Shown here one piece after another: positions 16,520 to 24,544 of a DNA stretch of 64,000 nt (its first letter is position 1; every line of letters begins with the position of its first letter). The position numbers and the translations under genes are program-made. Origin of the DNA: Loktanella sp. SALINAS62 (GTDB lineage Bacteria; Pseudomonadota; Alphaproteobacteria; Rhodobacterales; Rhodobacteraceae); contig NZ_JAAFZU010000016.1 in the NCBI RefSeq assembly GCF_018263905.1, positions 1-64,000 of the forward strand. Reading direction: 5' to 3'. The notes under the pieces are model-generated. The model worked only from the letters and a program-made list of their open reading frames with translations. It made no database searches and was not told the origin of the DNA.

Positions 16520-17695
16520 ATGACCAATGTTGTAATCGCGTCGGCCGGCCGCACCGCCGTCGGCAGTTTTAATGGGGCATTTGCCGCAGTTCCGGCCCAT
16601 GATCTGGGTGCCGCCATGCTGGAAGGGATCGTCGCCCGCGCGGGGATCGACAAATCCGAAGTGTCCGAAACAATTCTGGGGCAGGTGCTGACCGCCGCAC
16701 AGGGCCAGAACCCGGCCCGGCAGGCCCATATCAACGCAGGCCTGCCCATCGAAGCATCCGCTTGGGGACTGAATCAGGTTTGCGGTTCGGGCCTGCGTGC
16801 CGTGATGCTGGGCGCGCAGCATATCCAGCTGGGTGACGCGCAGATCGTGGCGGCAGGGGGGCAGGAAAACATGTCGCTGTCCCCGCACGCCGCGCATCTG
16901 CGGGCCGGACATAAGATGGGTGATGTGAAATATATCGACACGATGATCCGCGACGGTCTGTGGGATGCCTTTAACGGGTATCACATGGGGCAAACCGCTG
17001 AAAACGTGGCGGAAAAATTTCAGATCAGCCGCGACACACAGGATGAATTCGCCGCCGCGAGCCAGAACAAGGCAGAAGCCGCGCAAGCGGCGGGACGCTT
17101 CACCGACGAAATTCTGCCCTACACCGTAAAAACCCGCAAAGGCGAAACAATCGTCGATGCCGATGAATACATTCGCCACGGTGCAACTGTCGAAAGCATG
17201 CAGAAACTGCGCCCCGCCTTTACCAAGGACGGCACGGTGACAGCAGGTAACGCATCGGGTCTGAACGATGGCGCGGCAGGCGTGATCCTGATGTCGGCGG
17301 ACGATGCCGAAAAGCGCGGGATCACCCCGCTGGCACGGATCGTATCCTATGCCACAGCCGGTTTGGACCCCACGATCATGGGTGTCGGCCCGATCCACGC
17401 CAGCCGCAAGGCGCTGGACAAGGCGGGTTGGAAACCGACCGACCTTGATCTGGTCGAAGCGAACGAAGCGTTCGCCGCGCAGGCTTGCGCCGTCAACAAG
17501 GAAATGGGCTGGGACCCCGACGTCGTGAACGTGAACGGCGGTGCCATCGCCATCGGCCATCCGATCGGTGCATCCGGTGCCCGGATTCTGAATACGTTGC
17601 TGTTCGAAATGCAGCGCCGCAACGCGAAAAAGGGTCTGGCAACGCTGTGTATCGGTGGCGGTATGGGCGTTGCCATGTGCATCGAACGCGTCTGA
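16520..17695 (+). CDS. phaA: Acetyl-CoA C-acetyltransferase (beta-ketothiolase)
   Basis: Condenses two acetyl-CoA to acetoacetyl-CoA, the first step of polyhydroxybutyrate synthesis, and works in reverse in degradation. The 391-residue sequence carries the nucleophile Cys88 (NQVCGSGLR), His347 ([10 protein letters not shown]) and the proton-donor Cys377 ([10 protein letters not shown]), spaced as in the Zoogloea PhaA enzyme. The start [11 protein letters not shown] follows AAAGAGG by 6 bases. The acetoacetyl-CoA reductase gene follows after 228 bases, which supports the PHB role over general fatty-acid thiolase. Cytoplasmic tetramer by family. Confidence 0.93.
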   Translation: MTNVVIASAGRTAVGSFNGAFAAVPAHDLGAAMLEGIVARAGIDKSEVSETILGQVLTAAQGQNPARQAHINAGLPIEASAWGLNQVCGSGLRAVMLGAQHIQLGDAQIVAAGGQENMSLSPHAAHLRAGHKMGDVKYIDTMIRDGLWDAFNGYHMGQTAENVAEKFQISRDTQDEFAAASQNKAEAAQAAGRFTDEILPYTVKTRKGETIVDADEYIRHGATVESMQKLRPAFTKDGTVTAGNASGLNDGAAGVILMSADDAEKRGITPLARIVSYATAGLDPTIMGVGPIHASRKALDKAGWKPTDLDLVEANEAFAAQACAVNKEMGWDPDVVNVNGGAIAIGHPIGASGARILNTLLFEMQRRNAKKGLATLCIGGGMGVAMCIERV

Positions 17696-17703
17696 ACACT
17701 TTT

Positions 17704-17779
17704 GCCGGGGCGATATTCTGCCCCGGCGTACCGCCGTTTTGCGATGCTGTTTGCATCCGGTCGTGACAGGCACGCCTGT
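17704..17779. promoter_or_regulatory. Cluster of three inverted repeats between phaA and phaB
   Basis: GCCGGGGC (17704-17711) pairs with GCCCCGGC (17720-17727), possibly an attenuator or weak terminator although no T-run follows directly. GATGC (17743-17747) pairs with GCATC (17753-17757) across TGTTT. ACAGGC (17766-17771) pairs with GCCTGT (17774-17779) across two bases. The last two have operator-like spacing and could control phaB. PhaR of related bacteria recognises TGC-containing dyads, so the GATGC/GCATC repeat is the better candidate; this is inference. Confidence 0.4.
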
Positions 17780-17923
17780 GTGGGGGCGGTGATGGCCCGA
17801 CAACCGATAAGAATTTCATTGAATCACGGGTGACGACATATCCACGCGGCAAAGAGGATGGACGCAAGACGCCAAGCCATTACCATAGGTCTGGTTAAAT
17901 ACGACTACCGGGAGGAAAATCAC

Positions 17924-18646
17924 ATGAGCAGAGTAGCACTTGTTACTGGCGGCACACGCGGCATCGGCGGGGCCATCAGCCACGCACTAAAGGCCGAAGG
18001 CTACACGGTCGTTGCGACCTATGCGGGCAATGACGAAAAGGCAAAAGCCTTTACCGACGAAACCGGGATCAAGACCTATAAATGGGACGTCGGCAGCTAT
18101 GATGCTTGCGCCGCCGGGCTGAAACAGGTCGAGGAAGATGTCGGGCCAATCGAAGTGCTGGTCAACAACGCGGGCATCACCCGCGATGCCCCGTTTCACA
18201 AAATGACGCCCGCGCAATGGTCCGAAGTGATCGACACCAACCTGTCGGGCGTTTTCAACATGACGCATCCGATCTGGCCGGGCATGCGTGAACGCAAATT
18301 CGGGCGCATCATCACCATTTCGTCCATCAATGGGCAAAAGGGTCAGTTTGCGCAGGCCAATTATGCCGCCGCCAAGGCAGGCGATATCGGTTTTACCAAG
18401 GCGTTGGCACAAGAAGGCGCGCGCGCGGGCATCACTGTGAACGTGATCGCGCCCGGCTATATCAACACCGACATGATGAGCACGATCCCCGAAAAGGTCA
18501 TGGACAGCATCGTCGGCGCGATCCCTGTGGGCCGTCTGGGCGAACCGGCAGAAATTGCCCGCGCGGTCGTGTTCCTTGCCTCGGACGAAGCGGGGTTCAT
18601 TACCGGATCGACGATCACTGCGAACGGTGGTCAGTATCTGACCTGA
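17924..18646 (+). CDS. phaB: Acetoacetyl-CoA reductase
   Basis: An NADPH-dependent SDR that reduces acetoacetyl-CoA to (R)-3-hydroxybutyryl-CoA for PHB synthesis, 240 residues. It shows the dinucleotide motif TGGTRGIG, NNAGITRD, the catalytic serine (ISSINGQKGQFAQ, typical of PhaB), the YAAAK tyrosine-lysine pair and the terminal ITANGGQYL. The start MSRVALVTGG is set by a GGGAGGAAAA ribosome site; longer in-frame starts lack one. It follows phaA and is closed by a strong terminator. A polymerase gene (phaC) is not in the window. Confidence 0.95.
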   Translation: MSRVALVTGGTRGIGGAISHALKAEGYTVVATYAGNDEKAKAFTDETGIKTYKWDVGSYDACAAGLKQVEEDVGPIEVLVNNAGITRDAPFHKMTPAQWSEVIDTNLSGVFNMTHPIWPGMRERKFGRIITISSINGQKGQFAQANYAAAKAGDIGFTKALAQEGARAGITVNVIAPGYINTDMMSTIPEKVMDSIVGAIPVGRLGEPAEIARAVVFLASDEAGFITGSTITANGGQYLT

Positions 18647-18677
18647 CCCTTTCGCGTAAAGCAGCGACATGAAACAA

Positions 18678-18704
18678 GGGCCGGGATCGCCTCCCGGCCC
18701 TTTT
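18678..18704 (+). terminator. Intrinsic terminator after phaB
   Basis: A perfect nine-base stem, GGGCCGGGA (18678-18686) with TCCCGGCCC (18692-18700), is followed at once by TTTT. It lies just before the DMT exporter gene and so separates it from the pha genes. Confidence 0.85.
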
Positions 18705-18714
18705 GCGTGACATC

Positions 18715-19578
18715 ATGACCCGACGCACTGCGACCCTCATCGGATTTTCTGCCGTCCTGCTATGGGCGTTGCTGGCGTTGTTCACTGTAGCCACCGATCC
18801 GGTGCCACCGTTCCAACTGACAGCGCTGACCTTTGCCGTGGGGGCCGGGGTCGGGCTGGTCTGGGGGGTGATGACCGGCACCTTGGACCAGCTCCGGCAC
18901 GTGCCGGTCAGCATCTACCTGTTGGGGACATTCGGTTTATTCGGGTATCATGCGTTGTACTTTTCCGCGCTCCGGCTCGCCCCGCCGGCAGAGGCGGGGT
19001 TGATTGCCTATCTTTGGCCGTTGCTTATCGTGCTGTTTTCAGGGCTTTTGCCCGGCGAACGTCTGCGCCGTGGTCATGTAGCCGGCGCACTGCTGGGGTT
19101 TTCCGGGGCCGCGCTGATCATCGGTGCCGGACGCGGTGAACCGGGCACGGGTGCATTCGTGGGCTATGCGCTGGCCTTGTTGTGCGCGCTGTTCTGGTCG
19201 GGTTATTCTGTAACCTCGCGCCGTTTCGGGACTGTGCCGACGGTCAGTGTCACGGTATTTTGTGCGGCGACTGCGGTGCTGTCATTGGGTGTCCACATGG
19301 CTGCCGAAGACTGGGTAACACCCACCGCAACGGCCTGGGTCGCCATCGCGGGGCTGGGCCTTGGTCCCGTCGGGCTGGCGTTTTTTGTCTGGGATGTCGG
19401 TATGAAACGCGGTGATATCCAGCTTTTGGGGGCGGCGTCCTATGCCGCACCGCTGTTGTCGACCTTGGTTTTGGTCGCTGCCGGAATGTCGCCCGCGACA
19501 TGGACGTTAGCCACGGCGACAGCGCTGATCGCGATTGGCGCGGCACTGGCGGCACGGGCCAGCGCCGCGAAAGGTTAG
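18715..19578 (+). CDS. DMT-superfamily (EamA) transporter
   Basis: A 287-residue inner-membrane protein with ten predicted helices in two EamA repeats (first half about residues 5-135; second about 145-280, with FWSGYSVTSRRFG at the junction). Members export amino acids, their analogues or other small metabolites; no motif specifies the cargo. The region around FGLFGYHALYFSALRLAPPAEA is the usual conserved block of the family. The ATG at 18715 was used instead of an in-frame TTG four codons upstream. Its stop overlaps the stop of the convergent YdcH gene by a few bases. Confidence 0.85.
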   Translation: MTRRTATLIGFSAVLLWALLALFTVATDPVPPFQLTALTFAVGAGVGLVWGVMTGTLDQLRHVPVSIYLLGTFGLFGYHALYFSALRLAPPAEAGLIAYLWPLLIVLFSGLLPGERLRRGHVAGALLGFSGAALIIGAGRGEPGTGAFVGYALALLCALFWSGYSVTSRRFGTVPTVSVTVFCAATAVLSLGVHMAAEDWVTPTATAWVAIAGLGLGPVGLAFFVWDVGMKRGDIQLLGAASYAAPLLSTLVLVAAGMSPATWTLATATALIAIGAALAARASAAKG

Positions 19579-19739
19579 ACTGAAAGCCGGGTGATTTCTT
19601 CTTTCAGCATCAGCTTTTCTTTCTTGAGGCGGGCAATTTCCATGTCATCGGACCCCGCCCGTTTTTGCATCTGTTCGACGCTGTCTGAAAGTGTCTGGTG
19701 CTTTTTCTTCAACTCCGTGATGTGGGAATTCAAGCTCAT
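19575..19739 (-). CDS. YdcH/DUF465 family small coiled-coil protein
   Basis: A 54-residue protein, MSLNSHITELKKKHQTL..., almost wholly helical with heptad spacing and ending EKLMLKEEITRLSV. DUF465/YdcH proteins of this size are widespread in alphaproteobacteria and of unknown function. The start was chosen because AAGGAG sits 7 bases before it; a longer frame upstream lacks coding character. It is convergent with the DMT transporter and overlaps its stop by three to four bases. Confidence 0.85.
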   Translation of the reverse strand: MSLNSHITELKKKHQTLSDSVEQMQKRAGSDDMEIARLKKEKLMLKEEITRLSV

Positions 19740-19858
19740 GGTCCGCTCCTTCAGTTGATGTAGAACAAGGGTATTCCAGCACAATGTCATCGTTTTGTCA
19801 TCTGTTACCTGCTGCCCGTTGCGTAGAGGCATCTTGCGGCGCAATTCTTGCCAAATTC

Positions 19859-20623
19859 CTAACCGCAAATCGGCAATTGTCTGCCGTCCCGCAGGATTGA
19901 CTGGATCAGCGGGGTGTAATCCGGTGCATCGGACATATGTACCGGATCTGCGTGCATCGGCAGCGTCGGTGCCAGAAAAAGCGGCGTGCGCCCGCCATGT
20001 TGGGCCTGCACAATGACCAGTCCGGGCGCGCGTCCTGCACGTGCGGCAAGCGGCAGGACACGAATCGTTCCCAACCTTCCGTGGATCGTGGCAAGGACCG
20101 TGTCCAATTGCGCTGTCGGCGCAATCAGTGACATCCAGCCCTTTGGCTTGATCCGTTTGATTGCGACGTCCAGCCAGTCGCGCAGCCCGACGGGCCCACC
20201 CCGGCCCAGATCCCGCGCGTCATCATCTGCAGGCGCACCTGCCCTGCGGTCAAAATAGGGTGGGTTCGTGATGACATGATCGAACGTCTGCTGCCGTACG
20301 GCGTCTGGTAGCAGCATCAGATCGGCGCAATGAATCTTGGCCTGCGCGCCCGCATTGGCTGCATTGCTGGCGGCAAGGTCGGCATAATCGCGCAGCACCT
20401 CGACCCCGGTCAGGGTCAGACCCGGCACACGGGCGTGCAGACACAGCATTGCGGTGCCCACACCGCAACCCAGATCCAGCACGGTCTGTCCGGGTGTCGC
20501 GGGCACTGTCGCGGCCAGCAGGACAGGATCGACCCCGGCGCGATAGCCGCGCACGGGCTGCTGTAATGTCAGACGGCCGCCGAGAAACGCATCATGGGTG
20601 ACGGCACCTGCGGTGTCCGTCAT
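19859..20623 (-). CDS. SAM-dependent methyltransferase, TrmN6-like (tRNA1(Val) adenine-N6)
   Basis: A 254-residue class I methyltransferase. Motif I is VLDLGCGVGTA, and motif IV is TNPPYF, the adenine-N6 signature. The N-terminal region GGRLTLQQPVRGYRAGVDPVLLAA is characteristic of the TrmN6/YfiC group, which modifies A37 of tRNA-Val. It overlaps the upstream DUF2007 gene by four bases (ATGA), so the two form a small minus-strand operon. A related RNA or protein substrate cannot be excluded. Confidence 0.85.
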   Translation of the reverse strand: MTDTAGAVTHDAFLGGRLTLQQPVRGYRAGVDPVLLAATVPATPGQTVLDLGCGVGTAMLCLHARVPGLTLTGVEVLRDYADLAASNAANAGAQAKIHCADLMLLPDAVRQQTFDHVITNPPYFDRRAGAPADDDARDLGRGGPVGLRDWLDVAIKRIKPKGWMSLIAPTAQLDTVLATIHGRLGTIRVLPLAARAGRAPGLVIVQAQHGGRTPLFLAPTLPMHADPVHMSDAPDYTPLIQSILRDGRQLPICG

Positions 20624-20835
20624 GCAGAGGTGTCGATTTCCGCGTCCTTCATCACGGCGCGCGCCATGAACAGATCGCGGTCCGTCACCATGACGCGTTG
20701 CGGCAGAATGCCCAAGCTGCCGTCAAGGACGCTCATGTTTACGTCGAAAGTGAAACAGGGTATCCCCTCACCGTCCAGAAGGGCAGTGGCGAGTGCGATG
20801 ACCGTGGGGTCGTTTGTGCGCAACAGTTCTTTCAT
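20620..20835 (-). CDS. DUF2007 family protein
   Basis: A 71-residue protein, beginning MKELLRTNDPTVIALATALLDGEGIPCF, a good match to the DUF2007 'putative signal transducing protein' fold, a small ACT-like alpha/beta domain. Its role is not established. It is coupled to the TrmN6-like gene through ATGA. It is divergent from the polyprenyl diphosphate synthase gene, the two starts being separated by about 50 bases. Confidence 0.85.
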   Translation of the reverse strand: MKELLRTNDPTVIALATALLDGEGIPCFTFDVNMSVLDGSLGILPQRVMVTDRDLFMARAVMKDAEIDTSA

Positions 20836-20884
20836 CCTGCTATCTTAACCGCATCCACGCCACCCACAACACGGGACCTGACAC

Positions 20885-21883
20885 ATGAGCCTCGATCACG
20901 CTGCAACCAAGCCCCATGAACGTCTGGCGCAGGCTTTGTCGTCCGACCTGGCGGCGGTCAACGACATGATCGCGGCACGGATGGCATCTGAAAACGCGCC
21001 TCGCATCCCCGAAGTGACGGCCCATCTGATCGGTGCGGGCGGTAAACGGCTGCGCCCCATGCTGACGCTGGCGGCTGCAAACCTGTGTGGTTACGGCGGA
21101 CCGTACCATGTGCATTTGGCGACGACGGTGGAATTCATCCATACGGCGACCCTGTTGCATGACGATGTCGTCGACGAAAGCGACAAGCGCAGGGGTAAAC
21201 CCACGGCCAATCTGCTGTGGGACAATTCCAGTTCCGTGCTGGTAGGCGATTACCTGTTCGCGCGCAGTTTCCAGCTTATGACTGAAACCGGGAACATGGA
21301 CGTGCTGCGCATTCTGTCGAATGCGGCCGCGACCATCGCCGAAGGCGAAGTGCTGCAACTGACCGCCGCCCGCAACATCGCCACGACAGAAGACACGTAT
21401 CTGAAGGTCGTGCGCGGCAAGACGGCGGCGCTGTTTTCCGCCGCGACAGAGGTGGGGGGCGTTATCGCGTCGGCACCCGACAATCACGTCAAGGCGCTGT
21501 TCGATTACGGCGATGCGCTGGGCATTGCGTTCCAGATCGTTGACGACCTGCTGGACTGGCAGGGCGGGGCGGGCATCGGCAAAAATGTCGGTGATGATTT
21601 CCGCGAGGGCAAGCTGACCATGCCGGTCATTCGGGCCATCGCGGCGGGTGATACCAACGACCGGGTGTTCTGGACCCGGACGCTGGAAAAGCGTGTGCAA
21701 GAAGACGGCGATCTGGCGCAGGCACAGGATTTGCTGGCGCGTCACGGCACGCTGGACAGCACGCGTGAAACGGCATTGCACTGGGCCGCGCAAAGCCGCG
21801 ATGCGCTGTCACCGCTGCCGGACCACCCGATCAAGGACATGCTGTCCGATCTGGCCGATTACGTCGTGGCGCGACTGGTCTGA
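20885..21883 (+). CDS. Polyprenyl (octa/decaprenyl) diphosphate synthase
   Basis: A trans-prenyltransferase that makes the long isoprenoid tail of ubiquinone from farnesyl diphosphate and IPP. The 332-residue protein has GAGGKRLRPML, the first aspartate-rich motif LLHDDVVDESD and the second DDLLDWQG. Residues upstream of the first motif (FIHTATLLH) are small, as expected for long-chain products. In Rhodobacteraceae the tail is usually decaprenyl, so it is likely a decaprenyl enzyme, but chain length is not read from sequence. Its end overlaps the convergent ispE gene by 25 bases. Confidence 0.9.
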   Translation: MSLDHAATKPHERLAQALSSDLAAVNDMIAARMASENAPRIPEVTAHLIGAGGKRLRPMLTLAAANLCGYGGPYHVHLATTVEFIHTATLLHDDVVDESDKRRGKPTANLLWDNSSSVLVGDYLFARSFQLMTETGNMDVLRILSNAAATIAEGEVLQLTAARNIATTEDTYLKVVRGKTAALFSAATEVGGVIASAPDNHVKALFDYGDALGIAFQIVDDLLDWQGGAGIGKNVGDDFREGKLTMPVIRAIAAGDTNDRVFWTRTLEKRVQEDGDLAQAQDLLARHGTLDSTRETALHWAAQSRDALSPLPDHPIKDMLSDLADYVVARLV

Positions 21884-22737
21884 AGCACCCCACCGGGGGC
21901 CACCCACCAACGCGGATGTTTCAACTGCATGGATTTCGCCGCAGTCTTGGCATCAGCGGTATGCGCCGTTAGCCCCCAGCAGGTCGCACCTGATCCGGAC
22001 ATGCCGACCGCCTTGACCTGCGGCAATCGCCGTAGGCCATCCAGTGCCACCGCAATATCGGGGGCAAGATCACGCGCGGGCGGCAGCAGATCGTTACGCT
22101 GTGTGTCCAGCCAAGCGGCGAAACCCTCTAGATCCAGCCCGGACGGCAGATCATCCATCGCGGCGTTGTTCTTTTGGCGCAGCGCCTGAAAGATCGCGGG
22201 CGTCGCCACGTCCACGTCCGGTTTGACCAGCACCAGCGCGCAATCCGGCAGTTTGGCAACGGTGCTCAGGTCGTCGCCGACGCCGCGCATCCGCAGTGGT
22301 CCCGGTCCGGCGAGACAGACCGGCACATCAGCCCCAAGTGCCACAATCTCGTCCAGTGTCAGGTCGGCCAGATCGACATTCCAAAAATCGGCCAGCAGGC
22401 GAAGCGTCAACGCGGCATCAGCCGATCCGCCGCCGATCCCCGCTGCATGCGGCAGCAGTTTGTCCAGCGTCAGCGCCGCACCCCGCGTTGCACCTGTCGC
22501 CTGCGCCAGCATCTGGGCGGCGCGCATCGCCAGATTATTGTGGTTCGTGGGGACGCCCATCTTGAACGGTCCGGTGACGGACAGTCGCAAGTCGGGGGCG
22601 GGGCCGACACGCAGACCGTCGCCAAGGTCCAGAAAGACCACCAGCGAATCCAGCAGGTGATAGCCGTCGTCACGTTGTCCCGTGACGTGCAGTGTCAGGT
22701 TGATCTTGGCCGGGGCCAGCGCCGTGTTTGCAATCAT
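21859..22737 (-). CDS. ispE: 4-diphosphocytidyl-2-C-methyl-D-erythritol kinase
   Basis: The ATP-dependent GHMP-family kinase of the non-mevalonate (MEP) isoprenoid pathway. The 292-residue sequence starts APAKINLTLHVTGQRDDGYHLLDS, including the KINL substrate region and the catalytic aspartate context, and has the ATP-binding glycine-rich loop PHAAGIGGGSADAAL. Its start overlaps the stop of the upstream TPR gene by four bases. It lies tail-to-tail with the polyprenyl synthase, so two enzymes of isoprenoid supply are neighbours on opposite strands. Confidence 0.95.
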   Translation of the reverse strand: MIANTALAPAKINLTLHVTGQRDDGYHLLDSLVVFLDLGDGLRVGPAPDLRLSVTGPFKMGVPTNHNNLAMRAAQMLAQATGATRGAALTLDKLLPHAAGIGGGSADAALTLRLLADFWNVDLADLTLDEIVALGADVPVCLAGPGPLRMRGVGDDLSTVAKLPDCALVLVKPDVDVATPAIFQALRQKNNAAMDDLPSGLDLEGFAAWLDTQRNDLLPPARDLAPDIAVALDGLRRLPQVKAVGMSGSGATCWGLTAHTADAKTAAKSMQLKHPRWWVAPGGVLQTSRATT

Positions 22738-24431
22738 GGGTTTGGTTCGGTGGCCAGTACGATGGGCGGTTTGCCTTCGGCGTCGCGCACCGCGTCCAAT
22801 CCCAATTCCAGCTTGGCGCGGATACGGTCGGCAAGGTCCGGTTCGGGTTCAAATGACAGGGCACGTTGCCATTGAAACCGTGCCTCGCGCTGTCGTCCGA
22901 CGGCCCAGTAGGCATCGCCCAGATGGTCGTTCACGATCGGATCGGTCGCTTCCAGTGCTGCGGCGGCTTCCAGTGGTTCGACAGCTTCGCGGTAGCGACC
23001 CAGCGTGTAATAGACCCATCCCAGCGAATCGATGATCGCGCCGCTGTCGGGGCGGCCGGCAACCGCGCGTTCGATCATGTCCAGCGCCTCGTCCAGCTTT
23101 TCGCCGCGTTCCACAAGGCTGTAGCCCAGATAATTCAGGACCTCTGGCCGGTTCGGTTCAAGCTCCAGTGCCTTGCGGAAATCGGATTCCGCTGCAGGCC
23201 AGTCATCCATATCGTAGGATACGATGGCGCGTGAATAATAGATGATCCAAAGGTTTGGGTCGGTTTCGGGGTACAGGTCGATGGCCGTGGTATAGGCCGC
23301 TTTGGCCTCTGCCAGTTGGCCGTCGTCGCGCAGCACATCGGCCAGCCGTGATTGCACATAGGGCAGGTCGGGATGCGAGCGCGCCAGCGCCTGTGCGACT
23401 TCGATGGCGGCATCGTCGCGGCCAAGCAGGCGCAAACTGTCGATCCGGCCCAGTTCTGCGGACGGGTAGGCGGGGTCAGTCGCGGGAACGCGGGCAAAGG
23501 CTTCGTTGGCCAGATCGTAGCGTTGCATATCCTGCAGCAATGCCGCGGTCAGTAGTGTGGCATCGACGCTGTCGGGGGCCAGATATTGCGCCATCCGGGC
23601 ATACTGCAGGATGTAATCGTCCTGCGCTTCGCCCGCCAGCAAGCTGCCGATCATGAACGCCACTTCGCCCAGACCTTCGACGGCGTTGGTCACGATATCG
23701 TAGGGCAGCGATTCACCTGCGGTCAGTTGTGACCGCATTGCCACGATGCCCGGATCAAGCGTTTCGCCGAAGACGTCCGCCACCACTGCAAGCGCATCTT
23801 CGTTGCGGTCCAGTTGTGACAGGATCTGCGCATGGGCGATGGCGGCGCGTGGGCTGAACGCGGTCGTGCCATCGCCGGGGTCTGCCAGAATGGCAACAGC
23901 GCCTTCGTAATCGCCGACGGTCGCCAAGGCATACGCCTTGTGAAGCAAGCCGTAGCTGCGCATGCCTTCGGTGTTTGCGACGGCGTCAAATGCGGACAGG
24001 GCGTCTGTCATGTTGCCCTGACCGACCATGGCCCATGCGCGCGCCAATTCGTCGAACAACGGGCTGATCGCCAACGGTTCGTCGACTGACAGCAAGGCCG
24101 CCCAGTCACCAGTCTTGCCTGCGATGGTGGCACGCACGGCGCTGCCGATCTGGCTGTCCAGCCCGGCGTCCTGAATGCGACGCGCAAACACCGCTGCACG
24201 GTCGATATCGCCCAAGGCAACATAGGAAATTGCCGCACTTTCCAGCAGGGCCGGGTTTTCGGGGTCTTCCTGAAGCGCCTGTTCGAAATAGGTCGCCGCT
24301 GGTGCATAATCGCGAAAACTGGCTGCACTGCGAGCTGCCAGATAGGCACCGGGATCAGTTTGCGCCAAAACCGGGGCGGGCAGCGACAGCAGCCCCGCAA
24401 GCAGGGCGGTGACGGAAATGCGTTTGATCAT
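22734..24431 (-). CDS. Periplasmic/exported tetratricopeptide-repeat protein
   Basis: A 565-residue protein with a cleavable signal (MIKRISVTALLAGLLSLPAPVLAQ) followed by about eleven TPR-like helical pairs. The clearest are in the C-terminal half (LWIIYYSRAIVSYDMDDWPAAESDF, here cut, then NRPEVLNYLGYSLVERG and IVNDHLGDAYWAVGRQ). TPRs mediate protein-protein contacts; no catalytic motif is seen. It precedes ispE with an ATGA overlap. This arrangement (TPR before ispE) recurs in this bacterial family as I recall, but no function is established. Confidence 0.8.
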   Translation of the reverse strand: MIKRISVTALLAGLLSLPAPVLAQTDPGAYLAARSAASFRDYAPAATYFEQALQEDPENPALLESAAISYVALGDIDRAAVFARRIQDAGLDSQIGSAVRATIAGKTGDWAALLSVDEPLAISPLFDELARAWAMVGQGNMTDALSAFDAVANTEGMRSYGLLHKAYALATVGDYEGAVAILADPGDGTTAFSPRAAIAHAQILSQLDRNEDALAVVADVFGETLDPGIVAMRSQLTAGESLPYDIVTNAVEGLGEVAFMIGSLLAGEAQDDYILQYARMAQYLAPDSVDATLLTAALLQDMQRYDLANEAFARVPATDPAYPSAELGRIDSLRLLGRDDAAIEVAQALARSHPDLPYVQSRLADVLRDDGQLAEAKAAYTTAIDLYPETDPNLWIIYYSRAIVSYDMDDWPAAESDFRKALELEPNRPEVLNYLGYSLVERGEKLDEALDMIERAVAGRPDSGAIIDSLGWVYYTLGRYREAVEPLEAAAALEATDPIVNDHLGDAYWAVGRQREARFQWQRALSFEPEPDLADRIRAKLELGLDAVRDAEGKPPIVLATEPNP

Positions 24432-24544
24432 GCAACTGGCCTGAAAATTGTTCGGACCCGCACCCTAGGGGCAGGTCCGATGCGGTGCAATCACCCGGGC
24501 GTCACAGGGCGTTGATCCGGCGATCCACCGCCGCCCGCGCGCCA

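Noticed and set aside
16505-17803. A 432-codon minus-strand frame opposite phaA
   Set aside because: Shadow of the thiolase; the real gene has all catalytic residues and a good ribosome site.
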